The notes under the pieces: generated by a model
The model's database searches: none
Seen by the model: the letters and a program-made list of their open reading frames with translations, nothing else
What the model was told of the DNA's origin: nothing
Translations under genes and position numbers: made by a program
Shown here: piece by piece, positions 18,976-28,017 of the stretch
How positions within the stretch are numbered: the stretch's first letter is position 1
Layout: each line of letters begins with the position of its first letter
Assembly: GCA_021732415.1 (NCBI GenBank)
Contig: JAKFVC010000072.1
Location: 50,862-114,861 of the forward strand
Direction: 5' to 3'
DNA from: Planctomycetaceae bacterium
Lineage (GTDB): Bacteria; Planctomycetota; Planctomycetia; Planctomycetales; Planctomycetaceae
Length of the DNA: 64,000 bases

Positions 18976-21900
18976 ATGTTTCACTTCCGGAAGATCTTCA
19001 GAATCGCGTGCATCGCACTGATCGGCGCCTCGGCTTCTCTCAAGAATCTGTCGGCTGATGAGAATCAAACTGCAGAATTCGTCCTGCACGAATCGCTCGG
19101 TCAGGTGTGGCGTAACGAGTGTATTCGATTCGACCTGTCGCCTGCTCAAGCCGCACACGCACAAGCCAGGCACGCTCTAATCGGGCCGGGAAATATTCCG
19201 GTTCCCTATCAAGTTTTTACAGATGGCACCAGGAACCGGATCGCATTCGCGGCCAGCCTCAACACGTTCGAGGAACGCCGCTACCACTTTTCTGATGCTG
19301 GTGCAGATCCATTGGAAACGGACCTCAAGATTGACCAGCGTGCCGACCATATTGACCTGTTCAATACCGCGACAGGCATCTCATTGCGCCGAAAGTTGAA
19401 AGGCGACGAGGGACCGCTTGCGGCCATCCGCCTGGCATCCGGCGGTTGGATTGGCGATTCCCGCTTGCGAACGTCGGAGCCCATTACCGCCTATTCGGTC
19501 GAAGTCACCGCCCACGGCCCTGTCTACGCTGAAGCAGTTTGCCGGGTGAAGTTCGGCCAGGATCGCTCTTGGGAAATTCGATTTCGCGTCTATGCCAGCG
19601 AACCGGTAGTTGTCATCGACGAGAAGTTCGCGACAGGCGACGACTCGGCATTCCGGCTCGACCTGGGAACGGACTATCGCCCCGACCGCCTATTTTATCG
19701 CGCCGGCAATGACGTTGTCGGCAGAAATGCGACGTGGGAGATCGACCCTCAGGACAAGCAGCCGGTGTTCGTTCTCGAACCGTGGCTGCATTGGTGGGAA
19801 CGCGACCGCCAAGGTAATTGGTTCGGATTGTACTCGTCCAATGGAAGCAATCTCTTGGCCGTCGGAGCACTGGAACCCGGCTTGTGGATTGATCCCTCCC
19901 AGCCACCGGAGAAACGGTCTGCGGCACAGATCTTCTTGACCCACGAAGACAAAGATCTCTGGGCGACATTTCCGTTACGCGGCGGCCAGCGCAAGTGGAT
20001 GATCACCACTCTGGATCAAGAGGCCGGCCTCGAACTGCCGCCGCCGCCAGCAGGAGGTCGCGGTCCCGGCATCTCCAAGTTCGCGACCTTGCCGCAAAAG
20101 TACCTCATTAAACATGGCGATTTTCCTCTGGACCGCGTCAAGGATGCCACCCAGCCTTGGAACCAGAAGCCCGGAGACCTTGCCCGTCCACTCATCAGCG
20201 AGGCCGATCTCCAGGCCCTGCAGAGAAGGTTGAAACCCGATCCCGAGTTGCTCGACAAATTTCGCCATAGTCCGGTTGTGACTTATGACATGGACGAGAC
20301 CATCGCCTCCTACCTGGCGACGAATGACGCGGAATTGGGAAGGCATCTCGGCGGAGAAGCGGTGAGACTGATCCAGATCGAAGTCGACAATTTCTACCGA
20401 CAAGACAACGGCCCAACATTGGGAGTCGAACCCCATCGCCGTGCCAACGACTTGCTGCCGTCCGTCAATCTCGCGGCCCTGATGCTCGGCCGGGGCAATT
20501 TGTTACCAGAACAAGCGCGGCGGCTGAAATCTCAGTTGGCATTTCTGGCAGACACGGTGACTCGGCCCGATTTCTATTCGCCAGCCCGCGGATATAGCGC
20601 GAATCCCAACATGACTTCCACGGTTTCCGCATTCCAAGTCAGACTGGCGGGCGCGATCCCATCACACCCCAAGGCAGCCGGCTGGATCAACGGAGGCATG
20701 AACGAACTCAAACGCGAACTCAACCAATGGTCCGACGAGAACGGCGGCTGGCTGGAAGCTCCGCATTACGCACTGGTCGCGTACGATACGTTGCTCGGTT
20801 GCTTCCTGGCGGCTCATGCTGCGGGAGAGGATGACGTCTTATACGACCCGAAAATGAAGCTCGTCGCCAACTGGCTGGCCAAGATCTCCAGCCCGCCGGA
20901 TATCCGGCTAAACGGCTGGAGGCATCATCTCCCCATTGGCAATACATTTCAGCGCGAAACATCCAGTATCTATGGTCACATGGCTGTGATCTGGCGAGAC
21001 AAAGACCCGCAGTTTTCGGCCCATATGCAGTGGATGCATCAGCAATCGGGAGCACCGACATCACCGGGAATCGGTGGTTTCTTCCCGACCCTCGGCGGCT
21101 TTCGCACCCTCTATCTGGATCCGAATCTGCCAGCGGTGGCTCCCCAGTGGACCAGCGAGCTCTTTCCCGAAACGGGAGTGATCCTGCGTAGTGGCTTTCC
21201 ATCCAAGCACGAAACGCAGCTCTCGCTGATCGCCGGTCGCAATCACGACCACTACGACGATGACTCCGGTAGCATCACCCTCTGGGGCAAGGGATCATTG
21301 TTGGCCAATGACTTTGGCTATACGGGCAACCCATCCAGCGAAGATCACAACATGTTGATCTCACCCGTGGCTCGTAACGGGAACATGCGCGTGGAGGACT
21401 TCGCCACCACCGAGCGTTTGGACATTCTGCGGGGTGTCCGCGACACCTGGACGCGACACATCGCATTCGTAAAAGATCCCGATCCGCTGGGACACAATTA
21501 CTTCGTCATCAGTGATACGCTCAGCCAACCCGCCCCCATGAAGTGGCAACTGTGGTTGACCGCGGCTCAAGTCACGACGAAACCACAAGCCGCAGTCATC
21601 CAAGGACGGGACGACATCGATCTTGACATCCTGTTCACATCGCCGCAGCAGATCCCCCTCCGCACCGAGGAAAAATCTCGCAACTGTTTGGCGATGCGCC
21701 CCGACCGGAGTACCGACGGCGGCAATATCACCACCCAAACAGGTCTGATTGCAGAAATCCCATCCGGCGATCGAATTACCGCGGTCATCTTTCCGCGTTT
21801 GAAGACGGAAGAAACTCCGGACGTCACATCTCTGGCGGATGGTAAGGTCCTTCGTATCCACAGCAAAGTAGGGACTGATTATGTGTTTCTGAATACTAGC

Positions 21901-22071
21901 GCCTTCTCATACAAGGACAATGATATCTCATTCGAAGGGACTTCTGGATCGATCCAGATTCGCGGAGAAACCTTAACCCTGGCGCTAGGAGAAGCAGGTC
22001 GTATCGCCGCTCGCCAGCGCGAACTTGAAGAGGATCACCCAACTTTCAAAACTTGGAATAACAACCCATAA
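18976..22071 (+). CDS. Secreted heparinase II/III-like polysaccharide lyase
   Basis: 1031 residues from the ATG at 18976; an in-frame ATG at 18937 exists, but the later start places the basic MFHFRK before a hydrophobic signal. The first third is a beta-rich region (HIDLFNTATGISLRR, about 70-330). A middle helical region (about 440-690: SAFQVRLAGAIP, NGGMNELKRELNQWSDENGGW) looks like an alpha/alpha toroid. The last third has HDHYDDDSGSITLWGKG and LLANDFGYTG, the beta-sandwich block of the heparinase II/III family, with the HDH residues as the likely catalytic/metal feature. This fits exported polysaccharide or glycosaminoglycan cleavage. The family fold is inferred from pattern; the substrate is unknown. 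Confidence 0.65.
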   Translation: MFHFRKIFRIACIALIGASASLKNLSADENQTAEFVLHESLGQVWRNECIRFDLSPAQAAHAQARHALIGPGNIPVPYQVFTDGTRNRIAFAASLNTFEERRYHFSDAGADPLETDLKIDQRADHIDLFNTATGISLRRKLKGDEGPLAAIRLASGGWIGDSRLRTSEPITAYSVEVTAHGPVYAEAVCRVKFGQDRSWEIRFRVYASEPVVVIDEKFATGDDSAFRLDLGTDYRPDRLFYRAGNDVVGRNATWEIDPQDKQPVFVLEPWLHWWERDRQGNWFGLYSSNGSNLLAVGALEPGLWIDPSQPPEKRSAAQIFLTHEDKDLWATFPLRGGQRKWMITTLDQEAGLELPPPPAGGRGPGISKFATLPQKYLIKHGDFPLDRVKDATQPWNQKPGDLARPLISEADLQALQRRLKPDPELLDKFRHSPVVTYDMDETIASYLATNDAELGRHLGGEAVRLIQIEVDNFYRQDNGPTLGVEPHRRANDLLPSVNLAALMLGRGNLLPEQARRLKSQLAFLADTVTRPDFYSPARGYSANPNMTSTVSAFQVRLAGAIPSHPKAAGWINGGMNELKRELNQWSDENGGWLEAPHYALVAYDTLLGCFLAAHAAGEDDVLYDPKMKLVANWLAKISSPPDIRLNGWRHHLPIGNTFQRETSSIYGHMAVIWRDKDPQFSAHMQWMHQQSGAPTSPGIGGFFPTLGGFRTLYLDPNLPAVAPQWTSELFPETGVILRSGFPSKHETQLSLIAGRNHDHYDDDSGSITLWGKGSLLANDFGYTGNPSSEDHNMLISPVARNGNMRVEDFATTERLDILRGVRDTWTRHIAFVKDPDPLGHNYFVISDTLSQPAPMKWQLWLTAAQVTTKPQAAVIQGRDDIDLDILFTSPQQIPLRTEEKSRNCLAMRPDRSTDGGNITTQTGLIAEIPSGDRITAVIFPRLKTEETPDVTSLADGKVLRIHSKVGTDYVFLNTSAFSYKDNDISFEGTSGSIQIRGETLTLALGEAGRIAARQRELEEDHPTFKTWNNNP

Positions 22072-22087
22072 TCGGCGAGGTTTTAAG

Positions 22088-24538
22088 TCACAATCCGAGT
22101 AATGTCTCGACCAGTTGTCCGGGATCATCTGTCGACAGCGAGTCGGGATGGTATTTCATCAACGGGATGATGTCGTCAGGCAGCCCCGTTGTGCCATTGA
22201 GGTGGAGTTTTGCTCCTGCTTTTCGAACTCGAGGAACCAGCGTTTCATCGGTCAACCACTTCGGCCAGAGGCGGATCGTTTCGACTCCTGCTGCGGAGAA
22301 GGCTTCAATTTCCTGGGGAGTCGCGATCAGCCCCAACTGCCGGCTCTGGGGCAACAGCTTGCGAAAGAGTTTGGCTTGTTCGACGGTGCGAACACCAACG
22401 ATGATTTGAGCGGAATCACCACTTTCAATGACTGTCTTCGCCACTTGCTGGGCGAACTCATTACCTTCCTCTTTAATATCCAAGAGAATATCGCACATCT
22501 TGGATGAGGGGTCCTGGACAGGACTGGTCTTGGGCTTGAAGTGCGACAGCAACTGGCTCAACGTGGAGACTCGCTCCTCACTAAATCTGTGGTCCTTCCA
22601 AGTTCCCAGATCGAGCTTTAGCAGATCGTCATAGAGCATCTCGTTAATGACACCCTTCCCGTTTGAGGTGCGGTCTACCGTCGCGTCATGGAACGGCACC
22701 AGGATGCCGTCTTTCGTCCTTCGAACATCGATTTCGAAACAAGTCGCCCCAGCGTTCCGGGCTGCATCGAAACCGATGAGCGTATTCTCTGGATAGTGCG
22801 CACTGGCTCCGCGATGGCCGATGATCTGGATCGCGGGGAGTCTCGCTTTGCGTTCCCCGGACATGCGGGAGATCTCGGCTTGTGATAAGGCGCCGCGATA
22901 GATCCTGACGTCGCTCATGCGGCCATGAAACGTATCACCTGCACCGGCGCCAATTCGCAATACTTGTTGGTTCGAAAGATTGAATTCGGCACCGGGCTTT
23001 CCGGAATAGGACGCGATGGGCTGTCCGTCAACAGACATCCGCACCGTCGCCCCCTGTTTAATCGCTGTGATCTGGTGCCAACCCGCAGCGAGCGGGAACC
23101 CGTAGGTCGTGCATAGTCCGGTTCCCATCGCATGCACATGCCCGGAGGGCAACACGCCACAGACTAGCGATCCCGCGTACTGGGACATCGTCCAGACGCG
23201 GCGATACTTGACGTTTTCCGTCGTATCAAGCTGTTTGATGCGGGTCCAATTTTGCCCCCCGTCATAGCGATAGACCTCGGCGAGCGGCAGCGTCCCGGCG
23301 TAGAGCTTGCCGTTATGGACCAGCATGCCCATGACTTCCAGCTCTTCCCCGAGCCGCCCCATGTCTTCCCATTGGTCCTTGTCGGCAAGACGAAAGACCT
23401 TGCCACTGGGCCACGTCCCGACACACAAGCGACCTTCGTGGATGGCGAAGGAATAGGTTTGAGTATTATCTCCCAGGCGGCCCATGTCGGTCCAGGTGTC
23501 ACCATCAAACCGATAGATGTTTCCCTGGTCGTAGCCAGTCGCCCACAAGTATCCGTTATAAACACCTAGCGACTCCGTTCTCTTATCATTCGGTGTAGGC
23601 AATGAGGTCCATTTCTCAGCGCCGTCGTAACGGAAGAAGCCAGCCGGTTTGTATAACGACGAGGCATAAAGTTTGCCCTTATAAACCGTCATGCCGCCGA
23701 TCCCTTCGGTGTTCGGCAACCGCCCACAGGAAACCCAGCCTGATTGGTCTCGCTTCAGCCGAAAGACCTGACCGCCCAAATTGGGATTTTCCGATTCCAC
23801 GAGGGCCGAGCCTCCCAGTCGGTACTTAGCGGTGCCGGCATAAAGCTGTCCGTCAAACACCACCAGGGATGAAACGGAATTCGCCAGGTGAGGGATGGCG
23901 ATGGGATCCCATTTGCTGCCGTCTTTCGACTGGTTGTAGAAATAGACGTCGCCCTTCTTGCCGAGTCCCGGCTCACACGTTCCGGCAAACAACCGCTCTC
24001 CCATTGCAGCCAGTGAGAACGGCAAGACCGACTGCTCTCCACCCGGCCGGCCCATGTCTGCCCATTGCGGTTCGCTGCCATTGTCGACGCCAAACTCCAA
24101 CTGCCGCTCGTTCGGCGAACTGCTCGTGACGCCGGTATTGTTACGTACTCCAAGCTGAAATCCGGTCCGCGTTTTCGGATCATATTTGCTGATCAAGTCC
24201 CCAATATCGTCATTGAGAATCCGGTCGGTGTGAATCCACAGGCTAATCGTGAAATCATCCGTTCCCAAGTTGAGCAACTCAGAGTGCGGCACTGACAAGG
24301 ACTGTCCACTCCCGCCAAACTTTGCATTACCGGGGAGGGGACCCGACTTATCATCTTCAAAAATCACGCCGTGATTCTCGGCGTGCAACCCATTGCCTGA
24401 TGAATCGAGGGCATCCCCCACCAGCTTCCAATGTCCGATGAGTTTGGGCGGAGCCGGTTTCGCGCCGGGATCCGCAGCAAACGCAATGCTTGACCAAGAA
24501 ATCAACGACGCCGCAGCCAATTGACAGAAGTATTTCAT
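22088..24538 (-). CDS. LamG/propeller/glycerophosphodiester phosphodiesterase fusion
   Basis: 816 residues with a signal peptide (MKYFCQLAAAS... to about residue 21). A LamG-like domain begins KLIGHWKLVGDALDSSGNG; it seems interrupted near residue 150 by a Kelch-like propeller with many repeats of the form LYAGTxxxxxVYRYDG (about 160-460), after which the LamG part resumes (GFPLAAGWHQITAIKQG ... MSDVRIYRGAL). From about 570 a GDPD domain follows: GHRGASAHYPENT (HRG 575-577, Glu584), EID at 602-604, PFHD (His617). It probably degrades phosphodiester-linked polymers or glycerophosphodiesters outside the cell. It converges with the heparinase-like gene, with 16 bases between. Confidence 0.85.
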   Translation of the reverse strand: MKYFCQLAAASLISWSSIAFAADPGAKPAPPKLIGHWKLVGDALDSSGNGLHAENHGVIFEDDKSGPLPGNAKFGGSGQSLSVPHSELLNLGTDDFTISLWIHTDRILNDDIGDLISKYDPKTRTGFQLGVRNNTGVTSSSPNERQLEFGVDNGSEPQWADMGRPGGEQSVLPFSLAAMGERLFAGTCEPGLGKKGDVYFYNQSKDGSKWDPIAIPHLANSVSSLVVFDGQLYAGTAKYRLGGSALVESENPNLGGQVFRLKRDQSGWVSCGRLPNTEGIGGMTVYKGKLYASSLYKPAGFFRYDGAEKWTSLPTPNDKRTESLGVYNGYLWATGYDQGNIYRFDGDTWTDMGRLGDNTQTYSFAIHEGRLCVGTWPSGKVFRLADKDQWEDMGRLGEELEVMGMLVHNGKLYAGTLPLAEVYRYDGGQNWTRIKQLDTTENVKYRRVWTMSQYAGSLVCGVLPSGHVHAMGTGLCTTYGFPLAAGWHQITAIKQGATVRMSVDGQPIASYSGKPGAEFNLSNQQVLRIGAGAGDTFHGRMSDVRIYRGALSQAEISRMSGERKARLPAIQIIGHRGASAHYPENTLIGFDAARNAGATCFEIDVRRTKDGILVPFHDATVDRTSNGKGVINEMLYDDLLKLDLGTWKDHRFSEERVSTLSQLLSHFKPKTSPVQDPSSKMCDILLDIKEEGNEFAQQVAKTVIESGDSAQIIVGVRTVEQAKLFRKLLPQSRQLGLIATPQEIEAFSAAGVETIRLWPKWLTDETLVPRVRKAGAKLHLNGTTGLPDDIIPLMKYHPDSLSTDDPGQLVETLLGL

Positions 24539-24560
24539 GAGACCTTCTCTTTGAGGTTTG

Positions 24561-24572
24561 GTGAGCGCTCAC
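24561..24572. promoter_or_regulatory. Perfect 12-base palindrome, possible operator
   Basis: GTGAGCGCTCAC is a perfect palindrome, 23 bases upstream of the minus-strand start at 24538 and in the divergent space before the DUF1080 gene at 24788. Such symmetry suits a dimeric repressor. No regulator is next to it. Confidence 0.25.
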
Positions 24573-24787
24573 GGCAATTGTGAATCGTTTGCCCTCTCAA
24601 ATCAAACGACTTGAGAATTTGGTTCGGTGAAAGGAGAGGCATCAACGTCGGCCCCCAATCCCTTACACCCACACCGGGAGACTGTGTCAATCACAGTGCG
24701 AAACGCTACAATCCGGAAACCACGATGACGCGCTGGCTCGTACTCTGCAACTGGGATCAACGCTGACTACTCACACAGGAATACCCT

Positions 24788-26095
24788 ATGCACAATTCAC
24801 TCATCACCTGCGGACTCCTGGGACTCTGGCTGCTGGCAGCCCCGCTCGTGGCTCAAGCTGACGAGGCTCCCGGCGCGCCACCGAAGGGATTTGTGGCATT
24901 GTTCAACGGCAAAGATCTCGCCGGCTGGCGCGGGGGCACCACTGAAGATCCCTTGAAACGACTGGCGCTGGCTCCCAAAGAACGAGGCGAGAAAGATAAG
25001 GCCACGGTCGAGGACATTCATAAGCACTGGCGCGTCGAAAACGGAGAGCTCATCAACGACGGCAACGGTCTGTATTTGACGACCGTGAAGGACTACGGCG
25101 ATTTCGAGTTGCGGCTCGAATATAAGACGGTCGCCAAGGCCGATTCGGGAATTTACCTGCGAGGCATTCCACAAGTTCAAATCTGGGACTACACCAAAGA
25201 AGGAGGCAAGTGGGACCGCAATGCGGACAAGGGTTCCGGCGGCCTGTTCAACAATCCCAAGGGCAGCCCGGGACAACTTCCCTCGGTTCTCGCGGACAAA
25301 GCGTTTGGCGAATGGAATTCGTTCCGCATCACCATGGTCGGCGACAAGGTGTCGGTGACACTGAACGACAAGCTGGTCGTCGATAATGCCCCGCTTTATA
25401 ACTATTTCGCCAAAGACAAACCGCTGCTGCCCGTGGGACCAATCCAACTCCAAACGCACGGTGGTGAGATCCGCTGGCGCAATGTGTTTCTCCGCGAGAT
25501 CCCACGTGTGCTTCCCGAATCAGGAAAACTGACTGACACCAAGCCCGCGGGCGAGGGTTGGTCACATTTGCTGGCGGGAAATGATCTCGCAGGCTGGAAG
25601 CAGAGTGCCGACTTTTGGAAGCTGAAAGACGGAGTTCTAGTGGGTGATTATGCCGGTGGAGCAAAGCACGAATACATCTACTCCGAACAGGAATACGGCG
25701 ACTTCGAACTGCATGCCACGGTGAAGATGACGGGCGAAGGAGCCAATTCAGGAGTCTGCATTCGCACCAAGCCGACCGACACGGATAACGTTCCTGGCTA
25801 TCAGGTCGACATGGGGCCAGGCTATTGGGGATGTCTCTGGGACGAACGTCGCGACCAGATGGTTGCCGCCTATCCCAAGGAACTGGCGGACAAGCTCGTC
25901 AGAGTCGACGACTGGAATCATTACTACGTGATTGCTCGTGGTCACCACATTGAGGCCTGGTTGAACGGCGTCAAAACCATCGACGTCGTCCATCCTCGTG
26001 GAATCGATCGCGGCTCCCTGGCATTTCAACTGTGCCATGGGAATAAACACACGCACCTCGAAGTAAAGGATCTCTGGCTGCGTGAATTGAAGTAG
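24788..26095 (+). CDS. Secreted protein with two DUF1080 domains
   Basis: 435 residues, signal peptide at 1-25. The first DUF1080 domain starts GFVALFNGKDLAGWRGG and continues to about 230; its strand blocks include GDFELRLEYKTVAKADSGIYLRG (shown by its ends) and WRNVFLREI. The second starts GWSHLLAGNDLAGWK (about 258) and holds EYGDFELHATVKMTGEGANSGV and LWLRELK. DUF1080 folds like a LamG/concanavalin lectin and many members are 3-keto-disaccharide hydrolases in planctomycetes and Bacteroidetes. AGGA precedes the ATG by about 9 bases. It probably binds or cuts sugars outside the cytoplasm. Confidence 0.9.
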   Translation: MHNSLITCGLLGLWLLAAPLVAQADEAPGAPPKGFVALFNGKDLAGWRGGTTEDPLKRLALAPKERGEKDKATVEDIHKHWRVENGELINDGNGLYLTTVKDYGDFELRLEYKTVAKADSGIYLRGIPQVQIWDYTKEGGKWDRNADKGSGGLFNNPKGSPGQLPSVLADKAFGEWNSFRITMVGDKVSVTLNDKLVVDNAPLYNYFAKDKPLLPVGPIQLQTHGGEIRWRNVFLREIPRVLPESGKLTDTKPAGEGWSHLLAGNDLAGWKQSADFWKLKDGVLVGDYAGGAKHEYIYSEQEYGDFELHATVKMTGEGANSGVCIRTKPTDTDNVPGYQVDMGPGYWGCLWDERRDQMVAAYPKELADKLVRVDDWNHYYVIARGHHIEAWLNGVKTIDVVHPRGIDRGSLAFQLCHGNKHTHLEVKDLWLRELK

Positions 26096-26200
26096 TCGCG
26101 CCGTCGTCAGAGGTGTCCCCAAGCGGCCAGAATCACTATGACGTGATTGTCAGGTCTTATCCCGTGTTCTGTCCGAACAATTCAGACATACGCTAGGATC

Positions 26201-27814
26201 TCAATCGCGCGCCGTTGCCTCCAGCTTCTTGTAGATCTCCAATGCTTGCTCATATTCGGCGAGTTCCCCTGCGGCCAGCACGCCCTTATTGCGGCTGATC
26301 TCGTGAGTGATTCGTTCGATGAAATGGGAAACTTCACGACGCCTGGGCCGCACCGGGCCGTCGATTTCGAAATGGGCGGGGGCGGAATGAGCGTAACGAA
26401 ATCGCTTTCCTAGCGGCTGATCAAAACAGCGGACGGCGACCCACGACGAATGCTCCAGCGGCAATGATTCGGACAGTGTACTGCTGAAGCCACCCGTTGG
26501 GGTGGGTGTGTTGGCCGGCTTGATGGTGCGGACAATGTCGCCGTTAACGATGACCTCGATACGGTCGAGAGGGACTCGACTCTCGGCCGTTCCCGTGATG
26601 GCGACTTCTTTCGTGTCTTTAAATACCGTGCCGGCACTTTGCCCGTTGAACTGCACAATCAGCATCGGGCCAGTCGTCACAAAGCTGTGACCGGCATCGA
26701 GGCCCTTAATCCATTTGTCGTAGCTGAACTCTCCCGCAACCTGTACGTAGACGCGGCCGAAGCCCACCGGCACGGGATGCACACCGCCCGCCGTGCCGCC
26801 GGTCGGTCGCATGCGAAAACCACAGTTCAGGAACGCGTAGTAATTCTTGAAGCCCCAATCAATCCACCCCCATTCAGTATAGCCGCCGGCATCCGTTTCG
26901 ATCTCCCAGCTCTTGGGCAGCAGATCGAGCGTCCAGTTCTTGAAGGCAAATTCGGTGCGCCAGACATGATTATTCGCCAACTCGAACAGATCCACTTTCA
27001 TGATCGGCACAATCATCGGGGACCAATTCCACGAGTGCTTGTCGAGGTCCAACAAGGCACCGCTTCCGTGAGCCTCTTGAGCCACCGGAAGCACTGGCGG
27101 CGTGGCCAATTCCAGGCCACGACGCTGATTAATGACGAACACCGCACCTTGCGTATGCGGTTTGCCACGCAGGTTGAACAGTTCGTACTCAGTATTAACG
27201 GGCCAGATCACACGATTCGGAGCAACCTGAATCAGTTCCGGCCGCACGTCGCCAGCCAGCTTGCCGCGAGCCGCCGGCTGGTAGGCCTCTCTGACCCAAT
27301 AGGTCAGCGGCAGCGTCACATGCAGGTCCTCGGCCAGCATCACATTGGGCATCTCATCAAGCTTGCGATGCACGTGTGTGTCGCCCGAGTACCAGGCCCG
27401 GGCAGGCATATCGATCCAGCGAGAGAGCGACAATTCCAGTTCAATGCCCTCCGCACTAACGGTGATTTCCTTCGTGAGCGGCTGATATTCCTTACCTCGT
27501 TCCACCGTGATCGTCACCTTGCCTGCGGGGACTTCCACTTCAAACGGATCGGCCGACAGCGTGACATGCTTTTCCACACTCTTAGCACTTCGCTCAACCG
27601 AGTACTTGATCGCCGAGCCGCCTTCGCTGGAGGACTTGGCAAACAACCACGTGCCGTCCGCCGATTGCACGTACATGCGGCAGGGCAGTATTTCCCCAGT
27701 GCGTGCATCGACGACCTTGCCACTCACTTTTTCCGCTCGGCACTCGGAGCCACAAGTCACGATCACCATCAAGAGTACGATGAAGCGAGTCGAACCGCTG
27801 ACCAATTGAGACAT
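26201..27814 (-). CDS. CehA/McbA-like (PHP-type) metallohydrolase
   Basis: 537 residues from the ATG at 27814 (MSQLVSG...), which gives a clean signal peptide; a GTG 12 codons earlier is possible. After an N-terminal beta-sandwich (EKVSGKVVDARTGEILPCRM) comes YSGDTHVHRKLDE (about 150), the first metal block of CehA/McbA PHP-type hydrolases, then WSPMIVPIMKVDLFELANNHVW, and a C-terminal Ig-like piece with GLDAGHSFVTTGPMLIVQFNG, a common end in this family. The protein is exported. Substrate in this family varies and cannot be told here. Converges toward the DUF1080 gene. Confidence 0.7.
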   Translation of the reverse strand: MSQLVSGSTRFIVLLMVIVTCGSECRAEKVSGKVVDARTGEILPCRMYVQSADGTWLFAKSSSEGGSAIKYSVERSAKSVEKHVTLSADPFEVEVPAGKVTITVERGKEYQPLTKEITVSAEGIELELSLSRWIDMPARAWYSGDTHVHRKLDEMPNVMLAEDLHVTLPLTYWVREAYQPAARGKLAGDVRPELIQVAPNRVIWPVNTEYELFNLRGKPHTQGAVFVINQRRGLELATPPVLPVAQEAHGSGALLDLDKHSWNWSPMIVPIMKVDLFELANNHVWRTEFAFKNWTLDLLPKSWEIETDAGGYTEWGWIDWGFKNYYAFLNCGFRMRPTGGTAGGVHPVPVGFGRVYVQVAGEFSYDKWIKGLDAGHSFVTTGPMLIVQFNGQSAGTVFKDTKEVAITGTAESRVPLDRIEVIVNGDIVRTIKPANTPTPTGGFSSTLSESLPLEHSSWVAVRCFDQPLGKRFRYAHSAPAHFEIDGPVRPRRREVSHFIERITHEISRNKGVLAAGELAEYEQALEIYKKLEATARD

Positions 27815-27880
27815 AGCGCTGTACTCCGAGTTGACGATTCCCGATGCCACATGCTGAAAGTTGCCGCACCAATGCGATCA

Positions 27881-27932
27881 GCCGGATGCCCGCCGTCCGT
27901 GCATTGAGCACGACACTCGGCAGGCATCCGGC
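27881..27932. repeat. Hairpin repeat downstream of giant beta-helix gene
   Basis: 15-base arms (27881-27895 GCCGGATGCCCGCCG and 27918-27932) pair at 14 positions with a 22-base loop. It lies between the stop of the giant gene and the start of the metallohydrolase gene. No T-run follows on either strand, so it is a structural repeat rather than an obvious terminator. Confidence 0.45.
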
Positions 27933-28017
27933 CACTATAGCTTCGCAGCGCAAATCTTGGCTAGCTTCGGCTGATGCAGCAATTCTCTCTGCTGACTCAC
28001 ATCCCTGGCTTTAAACG

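Noticed and set aside
26639..27907. 422-codon plus-strand open frame opposite the PHP-type metallohydrolase
   Set aside because: The minus-strand gene has a signal peptide and GDTHVH motif; the plus frame has no recognisable pattern.
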